The notes under the pieces: generated by a model
The model's database searches: none
What the model was told of the DNA's origin: nothing
The model's input: the letters and a program-made list of their open reading frames with translations, nothing else
DNA from: Chitinophagales bacterium 62-2
GTDB taxonomy: Bacteria; Bacteroidota; Bacteroidia; Chitinophagales; Chitinophagaceae
Assembly: GCA_002050375.1 (NCBI GenBank)
Contig: MWYU01000677.1
Coordinates: 1 to 39,860, forward strand
Direction of reading: 5' to 3'
Length of the DNA: 39,860 bases
Made by a program: the position numbers and the translations under genes
Shown: positions 17,896-26,028 of the stretch, piece after piece
How positions within the stretch are numbered: the first letter of the stretch is position 1
Layout: every line of letters begins with the position of its first letter

Positions 17896-19263
17896 ATGAG
17901 CATAGAACCATTAAAAGCCGGTGCAGCAAAAGTTGACATAACTCCGCCTTTAGGTACTTTGATCAATGGAGATTTTGTTTCTCACTATGCCAGAAATATT
18001 CATGATACCTTGTTTGCAAAAGCATTAGTGCTGCAAAAAAAAGATGTTTCGCTTGCTATTGTAGTTGTTGATATCTGTTTGATGGATAAAGATTTTCTGG
18101 ATGGAGTTAAGATAGAAATAAACACTAAAACAGGAATAGCGAGTTCAAACATTCTTATTTCAGGTACGCATACACATGCCGCTGGTTCTATAACGAGTGT
18201 TCTTTTAGGTGCAGCCGACTTACCTTACCGGCAATCACTTTTTGGCCGGATTGTACAAGCTGTAGAAGATGCCCAGGCCAACATTAAACCAGCTAAAGCA
18301 GGTTTTGGTTCAGCAGATGCGCCTGAACATGTTTTGTGCAGGCGTTATTTTATGAAAGATGGTTTTGAAAAACCAAACCCCATAACAAAACAACAGGATG
18401 AGGTTAAAACAAATCCCTTTGGCGGAGAACATTTGATTGACAGACCTGCCGCTGACGTGGATACACAGGTAAGTTATTTGGCCGTTAAGGATTTGGAGGA
18501 TAATTGGATGAGCCTTTTGGCTAACTATTCCTTACACTATGTAGGCGATTGGGAAAATGGAACGATCAGCGCTGATTACTTTGGTGTTTTCTCATCCGAA
18601 CTTCAAAAGAAAATAGGAGCAGGTGAAAATTTTATAGGGATGATGAGTAACGGAACCAGCGGTGATGCTAATATCTGGGATTTTCAGAATCCTGATCGTT
18701 ATCCCAAAGGCTTCTTCGAAAAAAGTAAATTGATTGGAACTGATATTGCCGAAAAAGTAGCTAACTCAATTCAAAATATAAACTGGCAGACTGAACCGGA
18801 TTTAGCAGTTGAATATGTTGAGTTTACAATTGGCACACGCAAACCATCTTCAGAAGAATTGGAAGCTGCGAAAGAGATGGTTATGCAAACTGATTATTCC
18901 ACTTTTAAGATTACAGATGATAGGGCTTTAGATAAGTTATATGCACGTGAGCAAATACTTTTAAATGAATATCCCGACAAAGTGAAACTTCCGTTGCAGG
19001 TAATAAAAATTGGCAATGGAATGATAGGGGGAATGGGAGCAGAGTTCTTTGCTGAAACCGGGTTAAGACTAAAAGAGAAAAGTCCGGCTCAAAATTGTTT
19101 TACCATCACAATGGCAAACGGATTTCTTGGCTATGTACCGCCGGCCCATGAAATTGAAAGAGGCGGTTATGAGAGTTGGCGCAGCAGAAACAGCTTTCTT
19201 GAAAACAATGCTGAAGAAGCTATAAGGGATAAAATGCTAAGCTTAATGAATGATTTGAATTAA
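17896..19263 (+). CDS. Neutral-ceramidase-like hydrolase 4, cytosolic form
   Basis: Unlike its three paralogues, this 455-residue protein starts directly at the catalytic domain (SIEPLKAGAAKVDITPP). An in-frame TAG at 17869 excludes an upstream signal peptide, so it should be cytosolic. Zinc-site motifs are GTHTHAAGS, NYSLHYVGD, GAEFFAETG and GYVPP. The GDVSPN position reads GDANIW, preceded by Ser (TSGD), so the canonical nucleophile is again Asn. It shares NPFGGEH and ISADYFGVF with paralogue 3. The gene is 47 bp after the dipeptidase and 11 bp before a sulfatase. It may act on a smaller, imported version of the compound processed by the secreted paralogues (inference). Confidence 0.85.
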   Translation: MSIEPLKAGAAKVDITPPLGTLINGDFVSHYARNIHDTLFAKALVLQKKDVSLAIVVVDICLMDKDFLDGVKIEINTKTGIASSNILISGTHTHAAGSITSVLLGAADLPYRQSLFGRIVQAVEDAQANIKPAKAGFGSADAPEHVLCRRYFMKDGFEKPNPITKQQDEVKTNPFGGEHLIDRPAADVDTQVSYLAVKDLEDNWMSLLANYSLHYVGDWENGTISADYFGVFSSELQKKIGAGENFIGMMSNGTSGDANIWDFQNPDRYPKGFFEKSKLIGTDIAEKVANSIQNINWQTEPDLAVEYVEFTIGTRKPSSEELEAAKEMVMQTDYSTFKITDDRALDKLYAREQILLNEYPDKVKLPLQVIKIGNGMIGGMGAEFFAETGLRLKEKSPAQNCFTITMANGFLGYVPPAHEIERGGYESWRSRNSFLENNAEEAIRDKMLSLMNDLN

Positions 19264-19274
19264 ATAATAAGGTT

Positions 19275-20708
19275 ATGATTAAAGGTTTTATAGGCTTAAT
19301 TCTTTTTGTAAACAGCATAAGTGTATTAGCACAAAATGCAGTTAATAATAAATCTAAAAAGCCAAATATCTTAATGATATGTGTGGATGATTTAAACGAT
19401 TATATCGGTGCTATGGGTCACCCTGATGCTATTACTCCTAACATGGATAAACTTATTAAAAGAGGTACTTTATTTACCAATGCTCAAACCCAATCTCCTC
19501 TGTGCGGACCTTCAAGGGCCGCACTGATGACCGGTTTAAGACCATCTACTACAGGCATTTATGGGTTAATACCAGATAATGATGTTAAAGGTTCTAATGA
19601 TGCTACACGCAATAATATTTTTATGCATCAGTATTTTAAAAACAATGGTTATTATACCATGGGCAGGGGTAAGATATTTCATATAAATGTACCTGATGGA
19701 TTAATGGATGAACAGGAAAGAGATAAAGAAATAGTTGGTCCCTTTCCGCCTAAAAAAATGAATTATTTTTTAGGCCGTACAGATAGTGACTGGGGAGCTT
19801 TTCCTGAAAAAGATGAGCAAATGCCAGATTATAAAACTGCTAAATGGGCGGTTGAGCGATTGGGTAGAAAGTACGATCAACCATTTTTCTTAACAGTAGG
19901 TTTTTTTAGGCCGCATGTTCCCTGGCATGTGCCGCAGAAATGGTTCGATATGTATGATCCGGCAAAATTACACCTCCCACCATATTTAAAAACGGATTTT
20001 GATGATTTGCCTGAAATGGCGTTAAAAGTAGAATCGACTTTTATGCCGAGCACAGAATGGGCTTTAGAAAACAACCAATGGCGTAAAATGCTTCAGGGTT
20101 ATTTAGCTTGTATATCCTTTGTTGATCATTATATAGGACAGGTCTTAAATGCATTAGACGATAGCCCTTATGCAAAAAATACAATCGTTGTGTTATGGTC
20201 CGATCATGGCTTTAGAATGGGTGAAAAGAACAGGTTTGCTAAACAGTGTTTGTGGGATAGAGCAACCAAAACACCGCTTGTTTATGCAGGTCCGGGTATA
20301 GCTGTAAATAAAAAGATTAGTGCTCCTGTTGAATTATTTTCAGTGTATCCTACATTAACAGATCTGGCAGGTTTACAATCGAATAAAAACCTTGAAGCTA
20401 AAAGCATCGCCCCTTTACTTAAAAACCCGGAATTAAAGTGGACACATCCAACCATAACAACTTGGGGCCGCAATAATCATGGAATTAGAATTCAGGATTA
20501 CCATTACATTCAGTATGAAGATCGGTCAGAAGAATTTTATAACCTGAAGGAAGATCCGAATGAATGGTACAACAAAGCAACCGATCAGAAGTATGCAAAG
20601 ATTAAGGAAGGTTTGAAAAAATATATTCCTGCTGTAAATGCAAAGTGGGCTCCGGGTACTAAATATGATGGAGTTGAATATTTTAAACAACAGAAGCTTG
20701 AGGATTGA
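19275..20708 (+). CDS. Exported type I sulfatase, iduronate-2-sulfatase/choline-sulfatase-like (S1_7-type)
   Basis: The 477-residue protein has a signal peptide cleaved near residue 20 (SISVLAQ). The formylglycine signature is complete: PLCGPSRAALMTG, where the Cys of CxPSR is converted to the catalytic formylglycine. Metal-binding CVDDLN lies near the N-terminus, and LWSDHGFRMGEKNRFAKQCLWDRATKTPL late in the protein is typical of the iduronate-2-sulfatase-like subgroup. It hydrolyses a sulfate ester outside the cytoplasm and needs a formylglycine-generating enzyme, which is not in this window. It lies 11 bp after the cytosolic ceramidase-like gene, so the operon mixes cytosolic and exported steps. 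Confidence 0.92.
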   Translation: MIKGFIGLILFVNSISVLAQNAVNNKSKKPNILMICVDDLNDYIGAMGHPDAITPNMDKLIKRGTLFTNAQTQSPLCGPSRAALMTGLRPSTTGIYGLIPDNDVKGSNDATRNNIFMHQYFKNNGYYTMGRGKIFHINVPDGLMDEQERDKEIVGPFPPKKMNYFLGRTDSDWGAFPEKDEQMPDYKTAKWAVERLGRKYDQPFFLTVGFFRPHVPWHVPQKWFDMYDPAKLHLPPYLKTDFDDLPEMALKVESTFMPSTEWALENNQWRKMLQGYLACISFVDHYIGQVLNALDDSPYAKNTIVVLWSDHGFRMGEKNRFAKQCLWDRATKTPLVYAGPGIAVNKKISAPVELFSVYPTLTDLAGLQSNKNLEAKSIAPLLKNPELKWTHPTITTWGRNNHGIRIQDYHYIQYEDRSEEFYNLKEDPNEWYNKATDQKYAKIKEGLKKYIPAVNAKWAPGTKYDGVEYFKQQKLED

Positions 20709-20759
20709 TGCTTCGATGCTATAATAATTAATGTTATCTGTTAAATCAACTAAAAGCAC

Positions 20760-21674
20760 TTGAGTAAAAAGATAGTAGTTATTGGAAGCTCTAATACCGA
20801 CATGGTTATTAAAGCTGAAAGATTTCCTTTGCCGGGAGAAACTCTTTTGGGAGGAACATTCTTTATGAACCCTGGTGGAAAAGGCGCAAACCAGGCTGTA
20901 GCTGCCGCAAGACTGGGTGGTGAAGTTGTTTTTATAGCAAGGGTAGGTACTGATATTTTTGGCAGCCAGGCTTTGCAGCAATTTAATAGTGAGGGGATCA
21001 ATACGCAGTATATTGTTGAAGATCCAAACAACCCTTCGGGTGTTGCCTTAATTACTGTAGATGCTAAAGGTGAAAACACTATAGTAGTTGCTTCGGGAGC
21101 TAATAATGCTTTATCAATAAGTGATATAAACAATGCAGAAGCTGCAATCAATGATGCGGATATTTTATTAATTCAATTAGAAATTCCAATAGAAGTAGTA
21201 GAACAGGTAACAGGAATTGGAAAAACAAAAAACCTAAAAGTAATTCTTAATCCTGCTCCTGCAATGCCTTTAAATGAGAAAGTATTTCGTGGCCTGTATT
21301 TAATAACTCCAAATGAAACGGAAGCAGAAATATTAACCGGTATTTCAATAACAGACAACCCGGGCATAGAAGAAGCAGCAAAGATCCTAAAAGCAAAAGG
21401 TGTACAAAATGTAATTATCACCTTAGGTAAAGAAGGGGCTTATGTACTCACCGATACTATCAATAGTTATGTGCCGGCTCCCAAGGTTGTTTCGATTGAT
21501 TCAACTGCTGCCGGTGATGTTTTCAGTGGAGCTTTAGCAGTAAGTATTTCAGAAGGGAAAGAATTAATGGATGCAGTGGTTTTTGCATCAAAAGCGGCTG
21601 CAATATCAGTAACTAAATTAGGTGCCCAGGCATCTGCTCCTTTAAGGGAAGAAGTAGAGAAAATGGTTAATTAA
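20760..21674 (+). CDS. rbsK: Ribokinase-like PfkB-family carbohydrate kinase (TTG start)
   Basis: The 304-residue protein matches ribokinase along its length: VIGSSNTDMVIKAERFPLPGET, the sugar-binding GGKGANQA, and the ATP/anion-hole motif STAAGDVFSGAL with its catalytic Asp. The only usable start is TTG at 20760, because an in-frame stop lies just upstream and the next Met is already inside the first strand. It should phosphorylate ribose or a related sugar at the terminal hydroxyl. It lies 51 bp after the sulfatase and upstream of a GRP-type sugar permease; a ribokinase-permease pair also occurs in Bacteroides ribose-use loci. Other PfkB substrates are possible. Confidence 0.9.
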   Translation: MSKKIVVIGSSNTDMVIKAERFPLPGETLLGGTFFMNPGGKGANQAVAAARLGGEVVFIARVGTDIFGSQALQQFNSEGINTQYIVEDPNNPSGVALITVDAKGENTIVVASGANNALSISDINNAEAAINDADILLIQLEIPIEVVEQVTGIGKTKNLKVILNPAPAMPLNEKVFRGLYLITPNETEAEILTGISITDNPGIEEAAKILKAKGVQNVIITLGKEGAYVLTDTINSYVPAPKVVSIDSTAAGDVFSGALAVSISEGKELMDAVVFASKAAAISVTKLGAQASAPLREEVEKMVN

Positions 21675-21676
21675 TA

Positions 21677-21846
21677 AGAAGCTGTCCAAAAATTCAGATA
21701 GTTCTCTTTGTAGTTCTCTGTGATCCCTTTTCTCTGTGTTCTCTGGTAAAAAAACATAAACCACAGAGAAATACAAAAGTTTAACCACAGAGTACACAGA
21801 GATACTACCTGTAAATAACTTTCTTTAATATTTTTAGACAGCTTCT
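21677..21846. repeat. About 170-bp imperfect palindromic element (MITE- or REP-like)
   Basis: The ends are inverted repeats: AGAAGCTGTCCAAAAATT at 21677-21694 and ATTTTTAGACAGCTTCT at 21830-21846, with one mismatch in 17. Inside, CTCTGTG/TTCTCTG motifs on the left pair with CCACAGAG and ACACAGAG motifs on the right, so the whole can fold into one long, imperfect hairpin. No ORF is inside. It sits between the ribokinase and permease genes, and could terminate transcription, attenuate the permease, or be a non-autonomous mobile repeat. ACCACAGAG-type repeats of this sort occur in several bacterial genomes; I see only one copy here. Confidence 0.6.
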
Positions 21847-21895
21847 AAGAGAATACCTGTCTCAATAAATAATCAACCAACACAACTTACACCAC

Positions 21896-22897
21896 ATGTT
21901 TATTTTAGAAAATTATGGATTTGCAGTTGCTTTTTGCATTGTAACGATGATTTGCTGGGGCTCATGGGCTAACACCCAAAAGCTTACAGACAAAAGTTGG
22001 CGATTTGAATTATTTTATTGGGATTATGTTATTGGTATTATGATAATGGCTTTGATTTTTGCTTTCACTTTAGGCAGTATTGGCCACCAGGGCAGAAGCT
22101 TTCTTACAGATGCTTCACAAGCCGATCCGGCAAACATCCGTTCTGCATTAATAGGTGGTGCAGTATTTAACATCGCTAATATTTTATTGATTGCCGCAAT
22201 CTCTGTTGCCGGTATGTCGGTTGCCTTTCCTGTAGGTATTGGTATTGCTTTAATCTTAGGCGTTCTTGACAACTATAATGATAATCCAATCGGTAATGCA
22301 ACCATCTTATTTACGGGCGTTGGTCTAATTGCCTTAGCTATTATTTTAAATGCTTTCGCCTATAAACGGCTTACATCAACCATTAAAAAAGTATCAACTA
22401 AAGGATTGCTCCTTTCAGTTGTTGCAGGTGTGTTAATGGGTAAGTTTTACGGTTATGTCGCAAATTCTATGGTTAAAGATTTTGCGCAGCCCGAAGCAGG
22501 TTTACTCACGCCTTATACTGCTGTTGTATTTTTTGCAATCGGTATTTTTATAAGCAACTTTCTTTTTAATACCATATTAATGAAAGTACCTGTAGAAGGA
22601 GCACGGGTTTCTTATAGTGATTATTTTAAAGGCAGTCGCCGAAGCCATATAATGGGTATTGCAGGTGGACTCATCTGGTGTATTGGTATGTCGTTCAGTA
22701 TTATTGCATCGGGTAAAGCTGGTCCTGCTATTTCTTATGGATTAGGCCAGGGAGCTACAGTGGTGGCTGCTTTGTGGGGAATATTTGTTTGGAGAGAGTT
22801 TAAAGAAGCGCCAAAAGGAACTAATCCCTTGCTGTATTTAATGCTGCTATTTTATGTTATCGGTTTAGGTTTGATTATAGCGTCTCGAGCAATGTAA
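21896..22897 (+). CDS. GRP/RhaT-like sugar permease (DMT superfamily)
   Basis: The 333-residue protein has about ten membrane helices. Its first helix region, ICWGSWANTQKL, and the block VAGMSVAFPVGIGIALILG, followed by a hydrophilic NYNDNP loop, are typical of the glucose/ribose-porter (GRP) branch of the drug/metabolite superfamily. Such proteins take up monosaccharides across the inner membrane. It follows rbsK after a 221-bp gap containing the palindromic element, so the two may be co-transcribed or separately controlled. Ribose or the sugar phosphorylated by the kinase is the likely cargo (inference from context). Confidence 0.85.
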   Translation: MFILENYGFAVAFCIVTMICWGSWANTQKLTDKSWRFELFYWDYVIGIMIMALIFAFTLGSIGHQGRSFLTDASQADPANIRSALIGGAVFNIANILLIAAISVAGMSVAFPVGIGIALILGVLDNYNDNPIGNATILFTGVGLIALAIILNAFAYKRLTSTIKKVSTKGLLLSVVAGVLMGKFYGYVANSMVKDFAQPEAGLLTPYTAVVFFAIGIFISNFLFNTILMKVPVEGARVSYSDYFKGSRRSHIMGIAGGLIWCIGMSFSIIASGKAGPAISYGLGQGATVVAALWGIFVWREFKEAPKGTNPLLYLMLLFYVIGLGLIIASRAM

Positions 22898-23433
22898 ATA
22901 AGGTTATTAGCAGATATAATGGTAATTGGATTAACAGCCGTTTTGCTATACAAGCTGATTTTAGAATTGGTAAGCCGATAAAGGCAGGAGATCAATTTGT
23001 AGCGTTTCCCTTCTCAAGTAAAAGATAGTTTTAGCACAATTTATATCTCGATGTAAAAACGCTTGCTCGATTTTATTTTTGACTGTTTTCTATTCCTTCT
23101 GTAGAAACTGAAAGTAGCTCTTTACAATGAAAGATAGTATCAGTAATATGGAATATACTCGTACCTATTGGAATAAGGGTAGCTTATATTTGTTAAGTGA
23201 TTGATGCTAATAGGATGTATAGAATTAACCTGTTTAAACATAGTTCCCTGTTCGACATATTAAAATCTGCTAGCCTGATTTCATTTCAAATCAGATGCAT
23301 TGAGTAGCAAGTAATAATGCAGAAAAATTTGAATATTTATAGTGCTGCCTGAGTAAGTAAAGGTTGTTTGATAAGCATCAGGTATTAGCAGATTTTGAAT
23401 AATTATAAATATCGTAACCTGTCTCGCATTCTT
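22898..23433 (+). other. Non-coding gap with a possible coding remnant
   Basis: This gap of about 540 bp has no credible intact gene. From about 22898 to the stop at 23026-23028, one frame is open without an ATG and reads NSRFAIQADFRIGKPIKAGDQF in its middle, which looks protein-like and may be a relic; I cannot assign a family. TATATTTG at 23185-23192 fits the Bacteroidota -7 element, with a TTG only 14 nt upstream. The rest is AT-rich, with nothing I can identify. Confidence 0.3.
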
Positions 23434-25947
23434 ATGAAGCAACTGCTCTCACCATCCATAAATATAAAACTTCTCATTGCTGTTTTATTCATTGCTATAC
23501 AAAGTACAGCACAGCCTAAAATTATCATTGGTGAAAATGGGAAATCATATTATTACATCTATATTAATTCTTCAGCTCCAAAATCAGTAAAGGCTGCGGC
23601 TGATGATTTAAAGCTTTATATCAATAAAGCTTCAGGTCTTTCGCTAAAAATAGTTTCAGGCGATAGAACTCCTTCAGGTAATTATATTAGTATAGGGAGC
23701 ACAACAGCATTAAAAGCTTCGGGCATAAATACAACGGGCATTTATAGTGATGGTTTTAGAATTACAACTAAAGACAAAAATCTTTTCATCTTCGGTAACG
23801 ATACGCCTGATGGTAATGTGAACTCCTTAGGCGGCAGAAGTAATGGCACAGCAAATGGCGTATATACTTTTTTAGAAAATTATTTAGGCATCAAATGGTT
23901 AATGCCGGGAGAAGCTGGTGAGTATATTCCGAAAACTGAAATTGTAGCAATACCTGCTATCAATATTTTGGAAAGCTCTCCTTTTCTGTATCGTCATGAA
24001 CCTCACATTGGTAACGGTGAACTGCCCGAAGAATGGGCTGGGCGCATGAAGCTCGGCAAGGTTTCTTTTCCACAATACAACCATGCCTGGGAGAAAACGA
24101 TACCTGCCTCTTTATATGACGAACATCCTACCTGGTTTGCACAAATAAATGGGAAACATCTGCCGCCGGGGGAACGATACAAACTGGAGACTACAAACCC
24201 GGAACTCGTACAAGCTTATGCTAATGTAATTATTAAAGAATTTCGTAAGGATACCAGTTTAAAATGGTATTCACTTTCCCCATCGGATGGTATAAGCGGA
24301 GAACTTGGGTGGAGCAATAGTAAAGAAGCGCTTGCACTAATTGAGAAGCGACCCAATGGCAGGAATTCGCGTACAAGCCTCATCCTGAAGTTTTATAATG
24401 ATGTAGCCAAAATTGTTGGCAAAGAATTTCCTGACAGGAAGCTGGGGGGTTATATCTATGCTGATTACTTCTATCCGCCAAGTAGTGGCATTCCTAAAAC
24501 GGAGCCAAATCTTGCATTTATGATTGCAACAAATGTAAGTTACGGTTACCAGCTATATCGCAAAGCAACACAGGTGGAGTGGGAATCAGTAGTTAGTGCA
24601 TGGGCTAAAAGTGCAAAAGAAAATGGCTTTGATATTTATTATTATGACCTGCCTACAGCCATTATGCAGCATAACGGTATCGTAATGCCACCAGCTCCTG
24701 AAATTCTCAATTTCATTTATCCAAGACTATTGAAGTATGGCTTTAAAGGCGCCTACATTTATGGCAGGCCGGTTTGGCCCGTATTTGGACCCAGCAATTA
24801 CACTATTGCAAAGATGAAATGGAATCCAAAGCTTGATGCTAATAAAGTTTTAAGTGAGTACTTTCAAAAAGCGTATGGTAATGCAGCCGCAGTGCATGTG
24901 GAGAAACTTTATAATAAATTGGATTCCGGATATAAAGTATTTTATAACAATCATCCTGAAGCAAATTACAATTTAGCGCCTGCTCTTTTGAAAGAGATCT
25001 ATGGTGTAATTTATCCTCAGCTTGAAATTGAGATGACACGGGCATTAAATGCAAAGTCTACAGACGAAAGCCAGGCAAAGCGGTTAGAGCAATTAGGCAA
25101 GGTGTTTTATGTGATGCATTGGAACCTTAGTTCTTTAGGGTTATTATCGAAAAATTTTACAGCATCGTTTGCAAAAAACGATGCAGAGTTAGATGAGCTT
25201 CTTACTAATAACAAGGGCGGTTTAGGAATTATTACAGATGAATCTAACACTATAATAAGCCAGCGTGTAAAAGTGGAAGGCATCACTGATAACCCCGGTA
25301 AAAGAAAGCTAACAAACTTTCCTACTAATGGCAGTGCTCAACTTCTCTTATATGCTCCTGCCGATGGAAAGGTGACTGTTACTTACAACAAGTTTAATTC
25401 ATTAGGAGAATTTGTGCGTTATTCACTTTTAGAGTCCGATGGTAAGTTTATTAAATCGGGAGCTTTAAGAGAGGGTAGAAAAATAGAGTTCGTTGCAAAA
25501 AAAGGGAAGTCTTACTTAGTTGATATGGTTAACAGGAGAACCGCTATGGATTTGTCTGTTGAGGGAGCGTACATAGCTTACAAAACCAATAGAGATAAAA
25601 GTAAAGGTTTTCGTATTCCATTAGAAATGGTAAAAGGCGATAATCTCCCCATGTATTTTTATGTTCCTGCAGGTACCGGAAATTTTGGTGTTAATATGAG
25701 CTTTGCTTCCGGGGTTATAGCTAAAATTTATTCTCCCGATGGACAAGAAGCAGGAGAGCTCAATACGGTTCAAACTCCATCATCAAGATTTACATATAAA
25801 CAAACAAATGCTACCGGTGGATTTTGGAAAATAGTAATTAATAAACCAACTGATGCTAAAAATAAAACCGTTGCCTTAATGCTTGACGAAGACTTACCAC
25901 AATGGTTTATGCCTGAAGATGAAGGGTTAATTAGAGTTGGTAAATAA
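23434..25947 (+). CDS. Exported DUF4838 protein (glycoside-hydrolase-like barrel, function unknown)
   Basis: I chose the ATG at 23434 over the TTG at 23395, as it places a normal signal peptide (LLIAVLFIAIQSTAQ) at the N-terminus and gives 837 residues. A first domain of about 130 residues resembles the N-terminal domain of alpha-glucuronidases (KSVKAAADDLKLYINKASG). The DUF4838 region follows (YRHEPHIGNGELPEEWAGRM, HPTWFAQINGK, WYSLSPSDG, GGYIYADYFYPPS), probably a TIM-barrel. A C-terminal beta-rich part of about 250 residues may bind carbohydrate. DUF4838 proteins are frequent in Bacteroidota and Planctomycetota polysaccharide loci, but I know of no established activity. It starts a new gene group before a beta-propeller protein and sulfatases. 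Confidence 0.8.
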   Translation: MKQLLSPSINIKLLIAVLFIAIQSTAQPKIIIGENGKSYYYIYINSSAPKSVKAAADDLKLYINKASGLSLKIVSGDRTPSGNYISIGSTTALKASGINTTGIYSDGFRITTKDKNLFIFGNDTPDGNVNSLGGRSNGTANGVYTFLENYLGIKWLMPGEAGEYIPKTEIVAIPAINILESSPFLYRHEPHIGNGELPEEWAGRMKLGKVSFPQYNHAWEKTIPASLYDEHPTWFAQINGKHLPPGERYKLETTNPELVQAYANVIIKEFRKDTSLKWYSLSPSDGISGELGWSNSKEALALIEKRPNGRNSRTSLILKFYNDVAKIVGKEFPDRKLGGYIYADYFYPPSSGIPKTEPNLAFMIATNVSYGYQLYRKATQVEWESVVSAWAKSAKENGFDIYYYDLPTAIMQHNGIVMPPAPEILNFIYPRLLKYGFKGAYIYGRPVWPVFGPSNYTIAKMKWNPKLDANKVLSEYFQKAYGNAAAVHVEKLYNKLDSGYKVFYNNHPEANYNLAPALLKEIYGVIYPQLEIEMTRALNAKSTDESQAKRLEQLGKVFYVMHWNLSSLGLLSKNFTASFAKNDAELDELLTNNKGGLGIITDESNTIISQRVKVEGITDNPGKRKLTNFPTNGSAQLLLYAPADGKVTVTYNKFNSLGEFVRYSLLESDGKFIKSGALREGRKIEFVAKKGKSYLVDMVNRRTAMDLSVEGAYIAYKTNRDKSKGFRIPLEMVKGDNLPMYFYVPAGTGNFGVNMSFASGVIAKIYSPDGQEAGELNTVQTPSSRFTYKQTNATGGFWKIVINKPTDAKNKTVALMLDEDLPQWFMPEDEGLIRVGK

Positions 25948-26028
25948 TCATCAGTATTAAAATTAAAACGCCGTTTTTAGATAATACGAACGACTTGTAG
26001 AGGAAGTAGCGACCATAGTTATAAAAAG

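Noticed and set aside
20526-21151. Minus-strand ORFs of 151 and 133 codons over the sulfatase/ribokinase junction
   Set aside because: They overlap strongly supported plus-strand genes, have no family motifs and read as antisense shadows.
21677-21846. CRISPR array from repeated CTCTGTG/CACAGAG motifs
   Set aside because: The motifs are inverted rather than regular direct repeats, there are no uniform spacers, and no cas genes are present.
25965-25977. AAAACG-C-CGTTTT terminator after the DUF4838 gene
   Set aside because: The symmetric centre leaves no room for a loop; opening it leaves only a weak A/T stem.
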